The notes under the pieces: generated by a model
Told to the model about the DNA's origin: nothing
Seen by the model: the letters and a program-made list of their open reading frames with translations, nothing else
Database searches by the model: none
Program-made: the position numbers and the translations under genes
Part shown: positions 1 to 5,748 of the stretch, piece after piece
Layout: every line of letters starts with the position of its first letter
Position numbering within the stretch: position 1 is the first letter of the stretch
Assembly (NCBI GenBank): GCA_005772945.1
Contig: SXIE01000442.1
Coordinates: 1-6,476 of the forward strand
DNA from: Pseudomonadota bacterium
GTDB lineage: Bacteria > Myxococcota > UBA9042 > PHBI01
Direction of reading: 5' to 3'
Length of the DNA: 6,476 nt

Positions 1-85
1 GCTTGCCCGCGGCGATTCGCTCGCGAAGAGCGCGACGAGCGCTTGCCCGCGGCGATTCGCTCGCGAAGAGCGCGACGAGCGCTTG
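1..85. repeat. 40-bp tandem direct repeat, two perfect copies
   Basis: Positions 1-40 and 41-80 are identical, and 81-85 begin a third copy (GCTTG) before the sequence diverges. Because the first copy starts at base 1, the array may extend outside the window. Each unit contains a small hairpin, CGCTC-GCGAA-GAGCG. The array lies just downstream of the stop codon of the minus-strand oxygenase gene (TGA at 93-95). It could be an intergenic repeat, the end of a convergent plus-strand gene (frame 1 stays open to a TAG at 100-102), or an assembly artefact at a contig end. There is no spacer structure, so it is not CRISPR. The repeat itself is certain; its meaning is not. Confidence 0.9.
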
Positions 86-92
86 ACCGTGC

Positions 93-1073
93 TCAGGTGT
101 AGCGGCCCGCGTGCCCCTGCGCGGTGGCGACGCCGATCTCGCGGATCCGCTCGACCAGATAGCCCTCGGCCGTGATGTCCTCCCAGCGGCGCGGCCGCTC
201 GGGCGTCACGCACTGCGGCAGCGGCGTCAGCAGATAATCGGGCTGCGGGTGGACGAAGAAGGGGATCGAGTAGCGCGGGCCGCTCGCCGTGCGGGGGGCC
301 AGGACGCGGTGCGTCGTCGACGGGATGACGCCATTGGTGAGGCGCTGCAGCATGTCACCGGAGTCCATGATGACCTGCCCGGGGATCGGAAGGATGTCGA
401 GCCAGCGCCCGTCGCGCTGCAGGAGCTGGAGGCCGGGATCGGTCGCCTCGGGCAGGAGCGTGATGAGGTTGATGTCCTCGTGGGCGGCGGCCCAGACGGC
501 ACCCTCTTGGATCTCGAGCTCGCCCGGGGCGGGGTAGCGGATCATGCGCAGGATGGTGTTGCCGCCGTCGATCATGCCGGTGAACTCGTCTTCGCTGGCG
601 TCGAGGTAGCGGGCGATGGCGCGGAGCAACGCCTGCCCACACGTATGGAGACTTGCGTAAAGCGCAAGTGCGTCGGCCTTGAAAGACGGCAGCTCGGAGG
701 GCCAGAGGTTGCTCTGGAGGCGCGCGTGAAGCCGGTGCGTCGCTGGGAGCTCGGGGCCGACGTGCCAGAACTCCTTCATGTCGGGGACGGCGTGGTCCTT
801 GGCGTGCTCCTGGCCGAAGCTGGTGTAGCCGCGCTGGCGTCCGCCGTGCGCCCGCTCGTAGCGCAGCTTGGTCGCGAGCGGGAGCGCGAAGAGATCGCGG
901 GCGGCGGCGTAGGCGCCCTGGATGTCGCGCGCGCCGACGCCGTGGTTCTCGACGCCCGCGAAGCCGTATTCGACCAGGGCGCGTCCGAGCTCCTCGACGA
1001 AGCGCGCCTGGTCGGCGGCATCGCCGCGGAGGAACTTCGCGAGGTCGACGACGGGGATGGCCTGATGGGTCAT
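93..1073 (-). CDS. Isopenicillin-N-synthase-like Fe(II)/2-oxoglutarate-dependent oxygenase
   Basis: Predicted 326-aa cytosolic non-haem iron oxygenase that would couple 2-oxoglutarate decarboxylation to oxidation of an unidentified small molecule. The N-terminal DIOX_N-type region (about residues 5-110) carries IPVVDL and ALVEYGFAGVENHGV. The C-terminal double-stranded beta-helix (about 170-280) has the iron ligands H198 and D200 in AAHEDIN and a distal H255 in STTHRV. R267 and S269 in RYSIPFF form the RxS motif that binds the 2-oxoglutarate carboxylate. All expected catalytic residues are present and the length is normal for the family. The start is the ATG at 1071-1073, 20 bp after the glycosyltransferase stop; the open frame continues further upstream but lies inside that gene. 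A weak AGGA overlaps the upstream stop, too distant to be a good ribosome site, so translation may depend on the upstream gene. It is the last gene of the apparent three-gene operon. The substrate cannot be read from sequence: family members act on antibiotics, hormones, amino acids and nucleobases. Confidence 0.93.
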   Translation of the reverse strand: MTHQAIPVVDLAKFLRGDAADQARFVEELGRALVEYGFAGVENHGVGARDIQGAYAAARDLFALPLATKLRYERAHGGRQRGYTSFGQEHAKDHAVPDMKEFWHVGPELPATHRLHARLQSNLWPSELPSFKADALALYASLHTCGQALLRAIARYLDASEDEFTGMIDGGNTILRMIRYPAPGELEIQEGAVWAAAHEDINLITLLPEATDPGLQLLQRDGRWLDILPIPGQVIMDSGDMLQRLTNGVIPSTTHRVLAPRTASGPRYSIPFFVHPQPDYLLTPLPQCVTPERPRRWEDITAEGYLVERIREIGVATAQGHAGRYT

Positions 1074-1093
1074 GCGCAAAACGTAGCAGCGTC

Positions 1094-2419
1094 CTAGCCG
1101 CGCGTCATCCAGCCGCGGCGCCGTACGGTGAACGTCGCGAAGGGTTGGATCCAGAAGAGGCCAAAGAGGGCGAACCAGCCGTAGAGGACGCCGAAGAGGA
1201 CCTCGCTCGAGCGCTCGGAACGGAGGAAGACCAGCGCGTACGGGAGCGCGAACAAGGTCGCGACGAAGAGCGAGCGCAGGAGCCAGAGCGGCGAGGCGAA
1301 GGCGAGCCAGGCGCCGCCCAGGACGCTCAGGCAGCGCGAGACGACGGCGACCGGCTGCGCGACGGCGTCGAGGAGGATGGCGGCGCCGCGGAGGGGACCC
1401 TTGGCGCGGGCACGGCGCGAAGCGAAAAGCAAGGCGCGGAAGCCCTCGCGCGTGGCCGAGCGGGCCCAGCGAATGTACATCTTGCAGAGCTTGCCGTAGC
1501 GCTCGGGGACCAGCGTGTGGACGGTCGCTGTGGCCTGGTAGACGGTGTCGTGACCGAGGCGGAGGACCAGGTTCGTCATCGCGTGATCGTCGCCGTTGGT
1601 GCACGGGGCGCCGAGGAAGCGTTGGTCGCGCCAGGCCTCGAGATGCGGCGCGACGACCGCGCGACGGTAGGCTTGGAGCGCCCCCGGGCAGCACCAGACG
1701 GTGCCGAGCTGGCTCTGGTAGGCGCGCACGAAGTCGAAGCCGAGGACGTAGCGGACGTGGAGCATGCGCGTCAGGAGGTTCGCGGCGCGGTTCCAGGCCA
1801 GGACGCGACCGGCCACGCCGGCGACCTGGGGGCGGGCGACAAACGGCGCGACGAGGTGGCGGAGGGTGTCCCCCTCGACGATCGAATCGGAGTCGACGGT
1901 CGCGAGGAGGTCGGTGGTGGCGCGCGCGAAGCCCTCGTAGAGCGCGATGCGCTTGCCGCGATTCTCGGGGAGATGAATGACGCTCAGCCGCTCGCCGAGC
2001 CGGGCGCGGGCGCGATCGAGGGCCGGGCCGGTGTCGTCTTTGGAGCCGTCGTTGACGGCGATGACCCACAGGCGATCGGGTGGGTAGTTCGAGGCGAGGA
2101 TCGAGGCGAGCGTGCGCTCGACGCCGGGACCTTCGTTGTAGGCGGGGACGACGACGGTGAGGCTCGGGAGGTCCGCGTCGCCCTGCGGGGCGGCGATGGG
2201 GCGGTAGGCGAGCCAGAGGCCGATGCGGATCGCGAGCGCGGCGAGGACCCCGATCGAGAGGTGGGGGACGAGACCGAGATCGGCGAAGTCGCCGACGGTG
2301 CCGGAGAGCGCGGCGATGAGGACGACCGCGAGCGTCACGAGCGCGATGGCGAGCTTGACGGGGAGGAGGCCTTGGGGCGGGGCGGCGTTCGTGGCCGGGG
2401 CGGGCGGCGCGTGGGTCAT
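1094..2419 (-). CDS. Membrane family-2 glycosyltransferase, hyaluronan synthase/NodC-like
   Basis: Predicted 441-aa inner-membrane GT-A glycosyltransferase that would use a nucleotide sugar in the cytoplasm and may pass the product across the membrane. Two N-terminal membrane segments (about residues 22-39 and 54-72) precede the catalytic domain. Motifs in order are VVPAYNE (90-96), NDGS (123-126), the metal-binding DSDS (176-179), and GDD (276-278) with the probable base. The RW of the acceptor-site motif falls at 317-318. At least three hydrophobic segments follow (about 350-375, 376-398, 405-427). Length and layout match bacterial hyaluronan synthases and NodC, which are close to 410-420 aa. 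The usual Gln of QxxRW is Met314 here. The start is the ATG of an ATGA overlap with the hydrolase stop. No Shine-Dalgarno is visible before it (the upstream bases are C-rich), so translational coupling is likely. The sugar is unknown; cellulose-like, chitin-like or hyaluronan-like products are all possible. Confidence 0.93.
   Translation of the reverse strand: MTHAPPAPATNAAPPQGLLPVKLAIALVTLAVVLIAALSGTVGDFADLGLVPHLSIGVLAALAIRIGLWLAYRPIAAPQGDADLPSLTVVVPAYNEGPGVERTLASILASNYPPDRLWVIAVNDGSKDDTGPALDRARARLGERLSVIHLPENRGKRIALYEGFARATTDLLATVDSDSIVEGDTLRHLVAPFVARPQVAGVAGRVLAWNRAANLLTRMLHVRYVLGFDFVRAYQSQLGTVWCCPGALQAYRRAVVAPHLEAWRDQRFLGAPCTNGDDHAMTNLVLRLGHDTVYQATATVHTLVPERYGKLCKMYIRWARSATREGFRALLFASRRARAKGPLRGAAILLDAVAQPVAVVSRCLSVLGGAWLAFASPLWLLRSLFVATLFALPYALVFLRSERSSEVLFGVLYGWFALFGLFWIQPFATFTVRRRGWMTRG
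2416..2419 (-). promoter_or_regulatory. ATGA stop/start overlap (translational coupling)
   Basis: On the minus strand the hydrolase TGA (2418-2416) overlaps the glycosyltransferase ATG (2419-2417). The bases before this ATG are almost all C and G with no purine-rich ribosome site. This supports re-initiation by ribosomes finishing the hydrolase, and it fixes the glycosyltransferase start. Confidence 0.8.
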
Positions 2420-3066
2420 GGGGCGGCGGGGGTCAGGAAGGCGAGGACGGCCGCCTCGATCGCCGGGATGGACTGGCCGAGGTCGTGGGCGTCGTCCAGC
2501 ACACCGAGCTGCACGCGATCGGCGTGGGCGGCGGCGTAGGATTCGGAGAAGGCGAGCGGCACGACCGTGTCGCGCGTGCCGTGCAGGATGAGGGTCGGGC
2601 AGGGGACGATGGGGACCGGCGGATGCTGCTGGGCGTCCGCGACGAAGCCCCAGTGGAGCGGGGTCCATTGGCCCGCGGCGTCCTTGAACGGGAGCGCGCC
2701 GGTGGTGCGCCAGCGGGCGATGGTGTCGGCGCCGAGGAGCGCGGGCCAGCGTAGGACCATGTCGAAGCCCGGGCAGAGAAGGACGAGGCGCTCGGCGCGG
2801 GTGGGGTGGAGCTCGGCCCAGCGGGCGGCGAGCCAGCCGCCGAGCGAGCTGCCGATGAAGCACCAGCGCGCATCGTCGGGGGAGGTGGCGACCAGGGCGT
2901 CGATGGCCGCGAGCGCGCCCGTCAGGGTCTGCGTTCCGAAGGTGGGGCGACAGAGGTCGGGGAGATGCAGCGTCGCGCCCTCGGCGCGGAAGGCGGCCTC
3001 CAGCACGACCCCTTTGCGCGAGTGCGGTCCGCTCGCGAAGCCGTGCAAGTAGGCGAAGCAGCGCAT
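2416..3066 (-). CDS. YqiA-like alpha/beta-fold hydrolase (predicted esterase)
   Basis: Predicted 216-aa cytosolic serine hydrolase of the compact YqiA/YcfP-type group. YLHGFASGP (6-14) is the first-strand HG motif that helps form the oxyanion hole. IGSSLGGW (71-78) is the nucleophile elbow with S74. LHGTRDTVVP (161-170) supplies the acid D166, and DDAHDL (191-196) supplies the general base H194. The full catalytic triad is therefore present and the length suits this short family, which has only a small cap. No signal peptide is visible. The start is the ATG at 3064-3066; only a distant AGGAAA precedes it, so the ribosome site is weak. It is the first gene of the unit with the glycosyltransferase (ATGA overlap) and the oxygenase. 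Substrate unknown: short acyl esters, thioesters or glycan O-acyl groups are possible, and the neighbouring glycosyltransferase only weakly favours the last. Confidence 0.9.
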   Translation of the reverse strand: MRCFAYLHGFASGPHSRKGVVLEAAFRAEGATLHLPDLCRPTFGTQTLTGALAAIDALVATSPDDARWCFIGSSLGGWLAARWAELHPTRAERLVLLCPGFDMVLRWPALLGADTIARWRTTGALPFKDAAGQWTPLHWGFVADAQQHPPVPIVPCPTLILHGTRDTVVPLAFSESYAAAHADRVQLGVLDDAHDLGQSIPAIEAAVLAFLTPAAP

Positions 3067-3185
3067 CCAGGCGGGCTTACACCGTTTCCTGCGAGGCGGC
3101 GAAGAATGTGTGGTCCCGGTCGGTTGCTGCTTGGATCGCCCGAGCCCTTGGTGAACGGGTCCTCGCGCGCGCCGAATCGGATGGG
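3067..3185. other. 119-bp gap between dikinase-like gene and hydrolase
   Basis: This gap lies between two minus-strand genes. I see only a short palindrome CCGAATCGG (3172-3180) close to the upstream stop, with no following T tract, so no convincing intrinsic terminator. I also see no persuasive -35/-10 pair. It may hold an internal promoter for the hydrolase-glycosyltransferase-oxygenase unit, or the four genes may be read through together. Confidence 0.5.
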
Positions 3186-5567
3186 TTAGCGCGTCACGTA
3201 GGGGCGCACCTGCTTCACGATGAGGTCGCGTCCGGAGCCATGGAACTTGAATTCGAGGTCCAACGCCAGGACGCTCTCGGGCTGCTGGTAGAGGGCGGCG
3301 AAGTGCTGCTGAATCTGCATCGCCGCGAGGTAGAGGCGCGTGACCTCGGCGTCGGTGAGGATCGGCGTGCCCGGCGAGAGGCTCGAGAAACGCTGGCGTG
3401 CGACGATGAGGCGGCCCGGGCCCTCGATCATCGAGAAGGCCTCCGGGACCGCGCCGTCCGTGGGGTTGGTGACCGACACCTCGCCCGCTTGGACGTTGAC
3501 GTACATGCCCACGGTCGACGGATCGACGACGTTCTGGGTGATGAGGACGCCGTTGGCCGCCTCGTCCGGATAGGCCGTTTCGACCGCGATGCCCATCCGC
3601 ACGGCGAGGTGATCGATACTCCAGAACGCGCGCTCCTCGAACGCGCGGAAGCTCCAGACGGCCGCCCAGATCTTGCGGATCTCTTTGGAGGCGCGCGCGG
3701 CCCCGGTGGCCGTCGCGGCGGTCGATTCGTAGAGCCCGGCGCCGCTGAAGTTCGGGAGGTCCTCGGAGTTCGTGCTCGAGCGCAGGCGGCAGGTCAGCGC
3801 GCCCCAGCGATGCGCGACCTCGGTGTCGAGCGCGCTCGCGAGCGCCGGGTCCACGTCGCCGTGGCGGATCAGCCAGCGCAGGGCGTCGAGCGCTGCCTCG
3901 CGCACGGCCGTGTCGGCCTCGAAGGGTGCCTCGCCCAGGAGGCGCGTGACGTACCCCTGGAACGTGTCGCCGGCCGTCGCCGACGGGCTACAGAGGGCGC
4001 GCGCCGCGTCGCAAAGTGCGGGGGTCCGGGCCTCTTCGAGGCAATCCGCATGGGCCCCATCGCAGCGCGCCGCCGTCACGACGTTCGTCGTCATGTACTG
4101 CTGGAAATAGAAGAACGGGACCGCGAATCCGGACGGCGCGCGCGCGCCGAGGAGGTGGCTCAGCTCGGCCACATTGGCGGCCTTGACGCCGACCTTATCC
4201 GCGTCCGCGAAGCCGATCGCGGCGAAGTCGAGGAGGCCCGTCGTCGTCGCGTCGTAGGTCGGGGTGTACGGGGTGGGGGCGCGGCTGGCCCAGAACGGCT
4301 CGGCCTCGGCGAGCGTGGCCGCGCGCACCGACCACGCGCCGTCTTTGATCTCGAAGCGCACGAGCTGGCCGATGAGCGGCGCGAGCTCGGGTCGCGTGCT
4401 GGCGCCGAGCAGCGACATGTTCGGCGTGCCGCGGGCGTGGGCGGCCACGTTCACGTGCGCGAGCGGTGTTTGCAGCTCCTCGCAAATGGTGCCGCCGACG
4501 ATCGGGAGCTCGTTGGGCAGGCGCGTGAGCAGGAGGATGTCGTGGTACGAGACGACCGCGGTCGCGAGCTCCTCGGGGCTGTAGCGGCGCAGCGTTCCGA
4601 AGGCCAGGCCCGGGTTGAGCAGCTGTTGATCGAGGTCGCCGTAGAGCTCGGCGCGCGTCACCCACGCGGCGTCGCTCTGGCGGAAGGCGTCCTCGGCGCC
4701 GGCGAGGGCGGCCTCTTGCGCGTCGCCCGCCGGCAGGTAGACGAGGCGCGCGCCGCCGCCGCTGCGTGGCGCGAAGCCGAGGCGCGTGTCGATCAGATGA
4801 TAGAGGCGCAGGGCGAGAGCGGGCGTGAGGTCGTCGCTCGGAAAGAACGTCAGGGCGATCGGGGCCGCGAGGTCGGCGCCGTAGCGGGCGGCGCGCGCGC
4901 TGAACGTGTCGTAGCGGACCAGGGTTCCGGCCGCCTGCGTGCGCGCCGCGCCGTGATAGGTGGCGCGTTCGAAGTCGGCGATGGTGCCGGGGAGGCCCAG
5001 GACGTCGCGCGCGAACGTGTAGTGGAGCGGGTGGGCGGCGGTGTTCTGGAAGTAGACGGTTGGCGCCGGGCCGGTCAGATCGGTGACGAAGAACTTCACC
5101 GCCGAGGTCGGGCCGAGCTCGGTCTGGACGTGGATGGCCATCGCCTCGAAGCGCGCGCCGTCGCTGGCGCCGAAGGCGGTCGCGTAGTCGTCGTTCTGCA
5201 CGGGCGCGGGCAGCGCGGTGAGCGCAAGCGGGACGGCGGCCGTCGCGTGCGCGTCCAGATCGCGTTCGGCATTCGCGAAGCCGAGCGCCTTGACGACGAG
5301 GTGCACGGCGCTCGCGGTCGCGACGCGGACGCCGCCTGGCTCGCAGACTGCCAAGGGGCTCGCGGCGCCCGCGGCGGGACCCGAGGCGGGGCACGTCGTG
5401 ACCATTGTGGTTGTGGTCGTGGCGCTGGACGCGACGACCACGAAGCCTGCGGGCGGCGGGACGCCACTCACCACGAGATGGACCACGTCGGGTGTCGGCG
5501 CGGGGGCACCGTCGTCGGCACAACCGACCCACGCCATCGCCATGGCTGCCCACCACGCACGTCGCAC
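3186..5567 (-). CDS. Exported PEP/pyruvate-binding (PEP synthase / glucan-water-dikinase-like) protein
   Basis: Predicted 793-aa exported protein. The GTG start (5565-5567) is chosen because GGAGG lies 8 nt upstream and a signal-like N-terminus (RR, hydrophobic 4-15) follows at once. Cys16 could be a lipoprotein site, but WVGC is a poor lipobox. Residues 25-120 are Thr/Ala/Pro-rich with two Cys (59, 75); about 125-340 I do not recognise. Residues 358-384 resemble the phosphohistidine swivel motif, with TPLAHVNVAA placing the likely phospho-acceptor at H371. The PPDK/PEPS N-terminal ATP-grasp type domain follows: VGVKAANVAEL (459-469, K462), RLRSSTNSEDL (594-604, R596), SGAGLYES (608-615), and C-terminal LDLEF plus VKQVRP (784-789). 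Putting His before ATP-grasp is the glucan/phosphoglucan water dikinase order, the reverse of PEP synthase, and AGLYES also resembles those enzymes. Expected chemistry is ATP to phosphohistidine to acceptor, but export raises the question of an ATP source. Domain assignment is confident; activity and acceptor are unknown. Confidence 0.88.
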   Translation of the reverse strand: MRRAWWAAMAMAWVGCADDGAPAPTPDVVHLVVSGVPPPAGFVVVASSATTTTTMVTTCPASGPAAGAASPLAVCEPGGVRVATASAVHLVVKALGFANAERDLDAHATAAVPLALTALPAPVQNDDYATAFGASDGARFEAMAIHVQTELGPTSAVKFFVTDLTGPAPTVYFQNTAAHPLHYTFARDVLGLPGTIADFERATYHGAARTQAAGTLVRYDTFSARAARYGADLAAPIALTFFPSDDLTPALALRLYHLIDTRLGFAPRSGGGARLVYLPAGDAQEAALAGAEDAFRQSDAAWVTRAELYGDLDQQLLNPGLAFGTLRRYSPEELATAVVSYHDILLLTRLPNELPIVGGTICEELQTPLAHVNVAAHARGTPNMSLLGASTRPELAPLIGQLVRFEIKDGAWSVRAATLAEAEPFWASRAPTPYTPTYDATTTGLLDFAAIGFADADKVGVKAANVAELSHLLGARAPSGFAVPFFYFQQYMTTNVVTAARCDGAHADCLEEARTPALCDAARALCSPSATAGDTFQGYVTRLLGEAPFEADTAVREAALDALRWLIRHGDVDPALASALDTEVAHRWGALTCRLRSSTNSEDLPNFSGAGLYESTAATATGAARASKEIRKIWAAVWSFRAFEERAFWSIDHLAVRMGIAVETAYPDEAANGVLITQNVVDPSTVGMYVNVQAGEVSVTNPTDGAVPEAFSMIEGPGRLIVARQRFSSLSPGTPILTDAEVTRLYLAAMQIQQHFAALYQQPESVLALDLEFKFHGSGRDLIVKQVRPYVTR

Positions 5568-5575
5568 CGTATCGC

Positions 5576-5580
5576 CCTCC
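5576..5580 (-). promoter_or_regulatory. Ribosome binding site GGAGG deciding a GTG start
   Basis: CCTCC on the plus strand reads GGAGG on the minus strand (AGGAGG with the next base). It sits 8 nt before the GTG at 5565-5567. This is the best Shine-Dalgarno in the window and favours the GTG over the downstream ATG codons inside the signal sequence. Confidence 0.85.
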
Positions 5581-5589
5581 TGCGAGTCG

Positions 5590-5648
5590 CGAACGTGGCC
5601 TTGCGCCCCATCGACGTGATTGGTCGAGGTCCATGGTCTGCACGTTCG
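5590..5648. repeat. Two concentric inverted repeats upstream of the dikinase-like gene
   Basis: The outer arms CGAACGTG (5590-5597) and CACGTTCG (5641-5648) are perfect 8-bp reverse complements. The inner arms TCGAC (5611-5615) and GTCGA (5623-5627) are perfect 5-bp reverse complements with a 7-bp spacer. Both pairs are centred on base 5619. The sequence between inner and outer arms does not pair. The element ends 23 nt before the GTG start, so it could be a paired operator or a structured mRNA leader. Confidence 0.6.
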
Positions 5649-5690
5649 GCGGCGATTCAAGCATGTTGTTCGCCTGGCGGCGAGCCCGTG

Positions 5691-5720
5691 TGCTGACGCC
5701 GGCTGACGCCGCTTGACGCC
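5691..5720. repeat. Three tandem 10-bp repeats (nGCTGACGCC)
   Basis: TGCTGACGCC (5691-5700), GGCTGACGCC (5701-5710) and GCTTGACGCC (5711-5720) are three head-to-tail copies sharing TGACGCC. The 10-bp period is close to one helical turn, so all copies face the same side of the DNA. They end 28 bp before the ligase start codon. They may be an iteron-like regulator site or simple slippage. Confidence 0.75.
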
Positions 5721-5739
5721 GCTCGCTGAGCCCGCGAGC
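5721..5739. repeat. 6-bp inverted repeat just before the ligase start
   Basis: GCTCGC (5721-5726) and GCGAGC (5734-5739) are perfect reverse complements around a 7-base loop. They directly follow the 10-bp tandem repeats and end 9 nt before the ligase ATG, which lacks a clear Shine-Dalgarno. If transcribed, the hairpin would sit over the ribosome-docking region. Confidence 0.6.
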
Positions 5740-5748
5740 CTCGCGCGC

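Larger units (their letters stand above)
5568..5748. promoter_or_regulatory. Divergent intergenic regulatory region
   Basis: These 181 bp separate the minus-strand dikinase-like gene from the plus-strand ligase, so promoters for both must lie here or inside the neighbouring genes. A TTGAAT on the minus strand (5655-5660) could be a -35 for the dikinase-like gene, but no matching -10 is visible. No clear sigma-70 promoter is seen for the ligase. The region is rich in repeats, listed separately, which suggests regulator binding. Confidence 0.65.

Noticed and set aside
1..85. CRISPR array
   Set aside because: The copies are directly abutting with no unique spacers, and only two complete units exist.
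1..102. C-terminal end of a convergent plus-strand gene (frame 1 to TAG at 100-102)
   Set aside because: About 33 codons, all within repeat sequence, are too few to judge. All three plus frames are open through the first copy, so there is no basis for choosing one.
1074..2069. Longer N-terminus for the oxygenase (open frame continues to 2069)
   Set aside because: The extension is Arg/Pro-rich out-of-frame sequence within the glycosyltransferase gene. The family's N-terminal motif IPVVDL begins six residues after the chosen ATG.
111..2539. Plus-strand open frames of 328 and 464 codons (111-1097, 1145-2539)
   Set aside because: They lie opposite the oxygenase and glycosyltransferase genes, have low-complexity acidic/Arg composition, and match no family.
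3172..3180. Intrinsic terminator after the dikinase-like gene
   Set aside because: CCGAATCGG gives only a 4-bp stem with a one-base loop and has no T tract.
5632..5660. Sigma-70 promoter for the dikinase-like gene (TTGAAT with 17-bp spacing)
   Set aside because: The hexamer at the expected -10 position (ACCATG on the minus strand) fits the consensus poorly.
3108..5696. Plus-strand open frame of 862 codons opposite the dikinase-like gene
   Set aside because: It is very Arg/Glu/Gly/Ala-rich without recognisable motifs and is complementary to a gene with clear domains. Long antisense open frames are normal at this GC content.
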